From Panopea generosa (Eukaryota > Mollusca > Bivalvia > Adapedonta > Hiatellidae): a DNA stretch of 64,000 bases. The position numbers and the translations under genes were made by a program. Below are positions 61,901 through 64,000 of the stretch, piece after piece. Below the pieces are notes generated by a model. That model searched no databases. It had not been told where the DNA came from and saw nothing but the letters and a program-made list of their open reading frames with translations. Within the stretch, counting starts at the first letter, position 1. The number at the start of each line of letters is the position of its first letter. The stretch spans positions 12,918,770 through 12,982,769 of the forward strand of contig CM055895.1 of assembly GCA_029582155.1 (NCBI GenBank). Reading direction: 5' to 3'.

Positions 61901-63209
61901 AGCCCTGAATATAGTTCTAATACTATCAATAGTTTGACTGTAAAGTCTATGGATTTCTGAAAATTAGTTTCGTATTTAACTCTCCAATCTGTTATTTAAC
62001 CGAATGCCATTTTATCAAGTTATCTATGCCAAGGAATTATATATAGTTCTTGGCTATGCCAAGCATAATTCAGTATTTGTGCGGCAGCATAAGGCCGTTA
62101 TTCGTACTTCAATATAATCGAATAACGAGTCAATTCTGTCTGAGTCTATCCAAGATCCTTATATCTACCGAATCTGGTTTAATCTCCCGAATTCGATGCT
62201 TGTCCCATAAGTCATCGAAATTGAACGCTAACTAAACTGTGACGTCATCAGTTGAAATACCTGACCAATCAACGTGCTGAAATTACGCTTCCCAAACATT
62301 GCTATTTAACGGACCCAATCAGGAAAGCTGGGTCCGCACTACAGACCACTGCTTGTTTAAGTCTATTTTGTTCCTAAAAACTATAAACTGGTTCCTCTTG
62401 ATTTGGTGAAAGTAATTTGTCAAAACTTAATTTGCCTCACACATGAACAATTCTTCATTAATATCAGACTATGTATCTATGTATATAGGGATGCATCAAC
62501 ACTACGCATTTCTTACAATGAATGAATGAAGGAATGAATGAATGAGGTTTTACGGCGTACCAACACATTATAGGTTATTCGACGCCAACAGGAAAGAAGA
62601 TCCCAGGTTCACTCTACATGTACAAAAACAACAGATTAACATACAGATTTAAAAAAAATACACCTTCAAATGAATATGCAGAATGAACCTAGAACCTTGA
62701 TACCTGCAGAACTGCAGAGTTTCAGCAAATTCTATCGTATTACTCAAATTGTCGCTTCTTACGACATGCATAAGCCACAGTGATCCTATTCTTGCCATCA
62801 CTCATATGGCTCCCTGAAACCACACAGGGGTTGATAATTTAACCACAATAGTGAACATGACAAAAAATGATAAAATGAACATGACACCCATTCGGAGGAT
62901 TCCTACCCCTCTGCAGAGATCGGCAGTGATTCTGTTCTTAGCCGGAACCACACGGGATGCATTTCTTACAAATTTGACTATTTAACATGTTGCTCTTTCG
63001 TTGAACAGTACTTGTACACTACTAGTATATTTATCTTATGTCTGACTTACCAGAATAATCGCCGGAGGGACTTCCTTGAAAAAAACCAAAGTCCTGGACG
63101 GGTCCATACGTGTATAAATAATAAAGCGTCTCCAGTTCAGCGTCCGAGTACTGTATATTGTAGACTGTGTCAATGTCGCTCAAGGAATCAGAATTTTCTA
63201 CGATACTTT
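36759..63209 (-). CDS. cadherin-repeat membrane protein, C-terminal half (14 exons, probably 15)
   Basis: Single-pass adhesion receptor of the cadherin superfamily. Fourteen exons listed separately have GT/AG borders and join in frame without a stop: about 789 residues ending at the TGA at 36759, or about 889 if exon 15 (31905-32208) is used. Order: cadherin repeats A (exons 1-2), B (3-4), C (5-6), D (7-8), E (9-10), F (10-12), G (12-14), then a CVSC juxtamembrane stretch, a transmembrane helix (FLIVFLGLEGLIIAIIIAHI) and the tail. Repeats F and G keep the best calcium-site motifs (DYES, DFES, VNEQP, VNEYKP, DLDSDDDG); A-D are divergent, so calcium binding there is doubtful. In repeats A-E an intron of phase 1 cuts at the same fold position, around the conserved 'S-x-T-G' turn, showing repeat-plus-intron duplication. 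The start codon and signal peptide lie right of the window. No symbol can be given; Fat-like or protocadherin assignment is not justified. Confidence 0.85.
37300..39000. other. cadherin intron 13, no feature seen
   Basis: AT-rich intron sequence. A plus-strand frame at 37513-37734 has no recognisable domain. Confidence 0.5.
39003..39185. repeat. G-rich minisatellite, about 34 bp
   Basis: Five to six imperfect copies of GTCTGTGGACAGTTAACTT followed by TCGTGGCGGG. It starts about 100 bp past the donor of exon 13. G-rich on the plus strand, so the pre-mRNA is C-rich here. Confidence 0.75.
39286..39507 (-). CDS. cadherin gene exon 13: repeat G
   Basis: 222 nt, phase 0 at both ends; acceptor ttctatttcag|ATAAAT, donor ATTAAG|gtataa. 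Encodes INGSTSVVDDLLTVTASDLD, SDDDGQFVFTILGPANG and later TGVLRLKEKI. The DLDSDDDG segment corresponds to the calcium-ligand loop of a cadherin repeat. The frame joins exon 12 (TTVLL) to exon 14 (VSDGE) exactly. Confidence 0.9.
39543..39755 (+). repeat. dispersed 200-bp repeat with TGACGTCA, copy 1
   Basis: Shares CTGTCCCACAATTCATA, ACTAAACTATGACGTCATTC and AACTGACCAATCA with copies at 42285 and 62148. Ends in a GGGTTCGTTC-type segment. No inverted ends. All three copies are in the same orientation in introns of the cadherin gene and carry a full CRE-like palindrome. Confidence 0.75.
39845..39995 (+). repeat. diverged relative of the macrosatellite block
   Basis: CTCGGTCCAACAATGTATGT, CTTGCGGAAGGACGATTGTT, TCACCAATAAAACTGCATAT and GTGTTGAAAATGCCGTTACAC align in order with 13605-13755 in the satellite units. 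So that block is itself part of a dispersed element. The TTGCGGAAGG..GGTTCTAC..AATAAAACTG..GTTGAAAATG.CGTTA pattern recalls the 3' half of SINE-like elements common in molluscs; family naming from memory is uncertain. Confidence 0.65.
40868..40940. repeat. (CACG)n microsatellite
   Basis: Almost pure GCAC tetranucleotide run. The minus-strand RACVRACV frames are by-products. Smaller runs of the same kind lie near 43090-43130 and 48850-48890. Confidence 0.9.
41325..41538 (-). CDS. cadherin gene exon 12: repeat F second half
   Basis: 214 nt; acceptor cttttgttgcag|G, donor ACTG|gtaagt. Supplies the third base of the codon split from exon 11. Encodes INSATGALSLAQNWDFES, SSSLVIACTDSGTPGLS and VSHVNEYKPSATY. 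DFES is the LDRE-type calcium motif and HVNEYKP is the inter-repeat DxNDN-type linker, here lacking the usual DND. Confidence 0.92.
42117..42223 (-). CDS. cadherin gene exon 11: repeat F first half
   Basis: 107 nt, phase 0 in, phase 2 out; acceptor gtatccacag|GCAGTT, donor TTCAC|gtacgt. Encodes AVGTELTDPQFTCTDPDASE and TLTFTINSG. It joins exon 10 (TFLEST) and exon 12 (INSATG) so that the strand TINSGIHAAYFTINSATG reads through. The donor could be shifted by four bases, but only gtacgt keeps the frame. Confidence 0.88.
42285..42462 (+). repeat. dispersed 200-bp repeat with TGACGTCA, copy 2
   Basis: CCTGTCCCACAATTCATA, CTAAACTGTGACGTCATTC, CTGACCAGTCAACGTACTG, GGATAGCTGGGTTC. Lies about 60 bp beyond the acceptor of exon 11. 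Confidence 0.75.
43169..43359 (-). CDS. cadherin gene exon 10: repeat E second half, start of F
   Basis: 191 nt, phase 1 in and 0 out; acceptor atttattag|CTGGTG, donor TCAACA|gtaaga. Encodes TGVLTTAAFFDYESGTTSY, TITFSVSDEYLSAAESKD and NNVNEQPTLTVG. DYES and VNEQP are clear cadherin calcium-site and linker positions. Confidence 0.92.
43740..45560. repeat. diverged tandem repeats of about 370-380 bp
   Basis: The block CATATCAAAAGTTTACC, ACCACCTAACTGAAAA, AGCTTTGAAAAGGTCATCA, TGTATAGTTCACTATT recurs near 43885, 44254 and 44633, with a decayed fourth copy near 45140-45560. The fourth copy is separated from the third by a piggyBac-like MITE. Located in cadherin intron 9. Confidence 0.7.
44845..45084. 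mobile_element. piggyBac-like MITE, copy 2
   Basis: 240 bp, inverted relative to the copy at 9173, with the same TTAACCCTTTACT ends and TTAA borders. Internal GCTCGTTACGAG palindrome retained. Both copies are near full length and similar, so the family moved fairly recently. Confidence 0.8.
45600..46780. other. cadherin intron 9, no feature seen
   Basis: AT-rich intron sequence without recognisable repeats or frames. Confidence 0.5.
46786..46968 (-). CDS. cadherin gene exon 9: repeat E first half
   Basis: 183 nt, phase 1 at both ends; acceptor cttgcactag|GTTCAC, donor AAGCA|gtaagt. Encodes PPVLNNLPASVSTDESAG, LFDVDWIDPDVGETWTV and MFALDSS, which continues into exon 10 as SSTGVL. The first residues after the previous exon read SSRTPPV, a proline-containing linker. 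Confidence 0.9.
47631..47759 (-). CDS. cadherin gene exon 8: repeat D second half
   Basis: 129 nt, phase 1 at both ends; acceptor catatgtacag|GTCAGA, donor TACAA|gtgagt. Encodes GQIALRRNVDVITENNVAYA, ITVTIGDTKHPSSSSGVL and TATFT. The usual LDRE motif is replaced by NVDVITEN, so calcium coordination is doubtful. Confidence 0.88.
48895..49030 (+). repeat. 3' end of an interspersed repeat with (CTT)n tail, copy 2
   Basis: TTGATGAGAAACTATGTATA, ATCAATAAAATATTC, then eight or so CTT units. Partner of 12183-12300. Confidence 0.65.
49292..50275. mobile_element. pogo/Tigger-like non-autonomous DNA transposon in cadherin intron 7
   Basis: Inverted ends CAGTATAACTTCCATATATC (left) and ATATATGGAAGTTATACTG (right), each flanked by TA (49290-49291 and 50276-50277). 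Subterminal TATATCGAA motifs are repeated at both ends. CAGT..CC..ATAtCGAA ends with TA targets are characteristic of the pogo group. 984 bp with no transposase frame. The right end lies 11 bp inside the intron from exon 7's donor. Confidence 0.8.
50289..50426 (-). CDS. cadherin gene exon 7: repeat D first half
   Basis: 138 nt, phase 1 at both ends; acceptor ataattaaag|CTGCCG, donor TGGTG|gtaaat. Encodes AVNVDPATILSGTVIYTV, SVTDTENDAITYACSVLN and VPLECIG. DTENDA sits where cadherins have their second Asp pair. A 984-bp pogo-like element begins only 11 bp beyond the donor. Confidence 0.88.
50925..51083 (-). CDS. cadherin gene exon 6: repeat C second half
   Basis: 159 nt, phase 1 at both ends; acceptor catcttcag|TTTTCT, donor TGACG|gtatca. 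Encodes FSVASRDTPGFTSATTTYTV, STRCEDRYASFSTGELTV and LNQQPVISNLD. NQQPVISNLD is the linker to the next repeat. It is the first true exon after the exon-tail array at 51.9-53.3 kb. Confidence 0.88.
51871..53308 (-). repeat. array 1: ten tandem copies of the 3' tail of cadherin exon 5 plus its splice donor
   Basis: Exon-like segments: 51926-52025, 52068-52168, 52211-52312, 52355-52453, 52496-52594, 52637-52735, 52778-52876, 52919-53017, 53060-53158, 53210-53308. Period about 142 bp. Seven are exactly 99 nt, like the source (53421-53519); the three leftmost are 100, 101 and 102 nt through growth of one A run. On minus each unit follows gctgttacag| and ends in a GT donor (gtaata or gtattt). Copies at 52496, 52778 and 53060 are open in the host frame; the others at full length have a stop. 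The unique flank GGTxCAGGGAACCA(A/G)TAAC occurs at both ends of the array (51871 and 53365). Confidence 0.9.
53421..53619 (-). CDS. cadherin gene exon 5: repeat C first half; seed of array 1
   Basis: 199 nt, phase 0 in and 1 out; acceptor ttttgttgcag|CCTCTG, donor TGATG|gtaatt. Encodes PLLISNLPDTTSIHEDIVVE, TIIFTISTTDPNTDDTVSC, ITAISPTPIVTNPTLFYL and KEIVSGSD. Its last 99 nt (53421-53519), donor included, recur ten times in the following intron. Confidence 0.9.
54040..54290. repeat. AT-rich short repeats (AATAAAACACTAAT type)
   Basis: Many imperfect copies of AACACTAATAAAACA and CATCAATAAAGCA. No fixed period. Intronic. Confidence 0.6.
54295..54530. repeat. about 40-bp minisatellite with palindromic monomer
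   Basis: Four to five units of CCAATGTCCAGGCAGACATT and CCAAATGTCTGGGTAGAAATT. CCAGACAGACATT and AATGTCTGG are inverted within a monomer, so each unit can fold. Open frames through it are by-products. Confidence 0.8.
55565..58744 (-). repeat. array 2: about 36 tandem copies of the 3' tail of cadherin exon 4 plus its splice donor
   Basis: On minus each unit is gtatgatacag|ATGCGTGTGGATATGG.. to ..CCGGTTAACTAT|gtaagtatgtg. The modal period is 85 bp (donors at 58745, 58660 and 58575); others run about 75-100 bp. The source is the end of exon 4 (58750 upward), and nearly all copies keep GTAAGT. Left-end units are the most decayed. The seed of duplication can be seen: exon 4 has TATGTGTATGATAC and its intron starts gtaagTATGTGTAT, a short shared sequence that would support slippage. 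Confidence 0.92.
56979..58822. repeat. two head-to-tail 922-bp blocks within array 2
   Basis: 56979-57900 and 57901-58822 match unit by unit, including rare variants (ATCCAAATGCATCTGTATCT, GTATCAGTTATCACACAGAC, CATACTTTCATAG). One visible difference is TAACAGTTACC against TAACCGTTACC near the end. The right block includes the real exon 4 tail, so the left block carries a copy of it. Confidence 0.88.
58750..58886 (-). CDS. cadherin gene exon 4: repeat B second half; seed of array 2
   Basis: 137 nt, phase 1 in and 0 out; acceptor cgcaatttag|GTGCAG, donor AACTAT|gtaagt, a near-perfect 5' splice site. Encodes AVTTIKTLTADYPSTVYTMN, AYVYDTDACGYGVCVVTV and TVTPVNY. The last 56-70 nt plus donor are the source of the 85-bp array downstream. 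Two Cys (DACGYGVC) could form a local disulphide. Confidence 0.9.
59107..59322 (+). mobile_element. SINE family B copy
   Basis: tRNA-like head GTGGTCCAGTGGTAGAGCA and ATGGGTTCGACCCTCC, body GAGTAAGACACTTTTCCTCA, ACTTCGAGTGTGATTTG, 3' end AAAATAGATAAGTTTAAAC. The head is close to a real tRNA in its first half, but stems fail and the SINE body follows. Confidence 0.82.
59944..60126 (-). CDS. cadherin gene exon 3: repeat B first half
   Basis: 183 nt, phase 1 at both ends; acceptor ctgatttttcag|ACTATT, donor AACAG|gtaata. Encodes YCNSPIPQCTAHSVSVTTEY, AVGGQLFSIYDLVSSPGTY and SDSIEYFSVNSGTG. The Cys-containing linker replaces the usual DxNDN. The same size and phases as exon 9 support repeat duplication. 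Confidence 0.88.
60640..60840 (+). mobile_element. SINE family B copy, diverged
   Basis: GTAGAGCAACCAGACCCAGG, GTCTTGAGCAAGATACTTTA, GATATCGAGCGTGAATTG and TTATATAAGTTTAAAAC follow the family B order with many substitutions. It ends about 25 bp from exon 2's donor. Confidence 0.7.
60867..60995 (-). CDS. cadherin gene exon 2: repeat A second half
   Basis: 129 nt, phase 1 at both ends (like exon 8); acceptor ttgtttcag|GTAATC, donor AAAGA|gtaagt. Encodes GNLANITMTTHLWNLTTDT, TYTILVCGHERRNEICETL and TIDIK. Two N-glycosylation sequons (NIT, NLT). Confidence 0.85.
61260..61590 (+). repeat. dispersed repeat, copy 2 (partner at 4.1 kb)
   Basis: Matches 4088-4400 in order: TGACTCATTTAATACGTCAC, CTATTTTAGTCTAACCTAGG, CGCGTAGCCCAAGTTAGGAA, GGGTCATTGAGTA. 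Has an extra segment with ACCGTGTAAACCGGT. Confidence 0.65.
62148..62345 (+). repeat. dispersed 200-bp repeat with TGACGTCA, copy 3
   Basis: GCTTGTCCCATAAGTCAT, CTAAACTGTGACGTCATCAG, CCTGACCAATCAACGTGCTG, ending GGAAAGCTGGGTCCGC. Confidence 0.75.
62515..62970 (+). repeat. probable mollusc-type interspersed repeat
   Basis: A GAATGAATGAATGAG run is followed by GTTTTACGGCGTACCAACAC, TTATTCGACGCCAACAGGAA and later TTCTTACGACATGCATAAGC and GGAACCACACGGG. A simple-repeat edge plus these segments suggests a SINE or MITE in antisense. Assignment rests on memory of mollusc genomes; no second copy is in the window. Confidence 0.4.
63051..63209 (-). CDS. cadherin gene exon 1 of the window: repeat A first half
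   Basis: 159 nt, phase 1 at both ends; acceptor tctgtttatag|AAAGTA, donor TTCTG|gtaagt. Encodes SIVENSDSLSDIDTVYNIQY, SDAELETLYYLYTYGPV and FFQGSPSGDYSG. It starts within a codon, so the gene continues to the right; I found no further exon up to 64000. Confidence 0.82.
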
Positions 63210-63214
63210 CTATA

Positions 63215-63406
63215 AACAGAAACATACCACATTATACAATTAATGTCACATGTTGTATTACCACATTGTACAATTTATTCCACGTGTTTATTTTACCACA
63301 ATGTACAGTTTATGTCACGTGTTTGTAATACCACATTGTACAGTTTATGTCTAGTGTTTATATTACCATATTGTAAAATTTATGTCACGTGTTTGTTTTA
63401 CCACAT
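63215..63406. repeat. 32-bp tandem repeat next to exon 1's acceptor
   Basis: About six copies of ACCACATTGTACAGTTTATG followed by TCACGTGTTTGT. CACGTG E-box-like hexamers recur, but within an intron this is probably incidental. Confidence 0.8.
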
Positions 63407-63689
63407 TCACGGTCAAGGAACTCTGTCACAACGTAGAGTGATTCGCGTCGGCAGTTTGTCACAAACTATCAGATACTCGTTATGTAACGTTTAGGTCATC
63501 GAGTTTGCGTAAGAATTTGTCAATCTACCATTTGCAGGTATGTATTCAATAATTTCACGGCGTTTGGACGTAACGTAACGCAAAACCAATGCATTTGGCA
63601 AATTCCTCGATCCCCGTAGCAACGCCTAAGCTAAATCACAGAGATTATCGTTTTGGTGGTTTAATGACCCAGGTATTCTAAATTTTTGC

Positions 63690-63990
63690 AAGGATCAAGG
63701 GAAACTTCCGGCCATGTGAAAACATTGACCTTGTTCAAGTATTGCCTGGTGAACATGGGCTGCCAATTAACTCCAGTTCAGATGACGTCGCACACATTAA
63801 AGCATGGCAGCGAGGTAACGTCGGGCCAGTTCTAGTGTATGGGCGCCTCGCTGTCCGATTAGTTGGGAGTTACGACGCAAACGGTAACGAATAGTCTGTA
63901 CTGAAACGCCATACTGCCAAGTAGCGAAGATAGCCGTGGCAACAGACACTGACGTAAGCACGTCAACGTTCGGTTCCGGTCTTTGTCTCT
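63690..63990 (-). pseudogene. possible Tc1/mariner-like transposase remnant
   Basis: The minus strand reads QYGVSVQTIRYRLRRNSQLI, then GQRGAHTLELARRYLAAML, stop, CVRRHLNW. A helix-turn-helix of the SVQTIRxRL kind followed by an LTxxHRxxRLxWARxHLxW-like segment is the N-terminal layout of Tc1-like transposases. Stops interrupt it. The stretch is GC-richer and CpG-richer than its flanks. No inverted ends were located; the element may extend beyond the window. Confidence 0.35.
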
Positions 63991-64000
63991 ACAGGTTTAC

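Overview
This is AT-rich, intron-rich animal DNA, with no bacterial-style gene packing and no operons. tRNA-derived SINEs, non-LTR retrotransposon fragments, short DNA-transposon derivatives, large satellites and a multi-exon cadherin gene together suggest an invertebrate, most likely a mollusc and possibly a bivalve. That placement is inference from repeat style, not from a marker gene.

Layout. 0-12 kb is intergenic or intronic DNA full of mobile-element remains: two SINE families, a GCATATGCC-type inverted-repeat element, a hairpin element, and a LINE (7.4-9.6 kb) that holds a hAT-like and a piggyBac-like insertion. A second LINE fragment lies at 11.0-11.6 kb. A possible SLX4-like exon sits at 12.7-13.0 kb. 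From 13.0 to 28.75 kb runs a macrosatellite of five units (2.7-3.3 kb). Each unit carries long tracts of a 27-bp minisatellite, and three units share one SINE insertion. 28.75-36.7 kb holds more repeats, a LINE at 34.1-36.3 kb, and one Ser-rich coding exon at 31.9-32.2 kb.

The one well-supported host gene is on the minus strand, from 63.2 kb down to 36.76 kb and probably to 31.9 kb. I could assemble 14 exons with matching splice phases (a 15th is likely). They encode the C-terminal half of a large cadherin: about seven extracellular cadherin repeats, a Cys-containing juxtamembrane stretch, one transmembrane helix and a short or Ser-rich cytoplasmic tail. The 5' end lies beyond the right edge.

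The most unusual feature is inside this gene. In two consecutive introns the 3' tail of the preceding cadherin exon, its 5' splice site and the first bases of the intron have been tandemly amplified: ten extra copies of a 99-102 nt exon tail at 51.9-53.3 kb, and about 36 extra copies of an 85-bp unit at 55.6-58.7 kb. Each unit also starts at an ACAG that could act as a 3' splice site. A third array begins exactly at the 5' splice site of the putative last exon (31.0-31.9 kb). These look like splice-donor-anchored tandem expansions, which I do not recognise as a described class.
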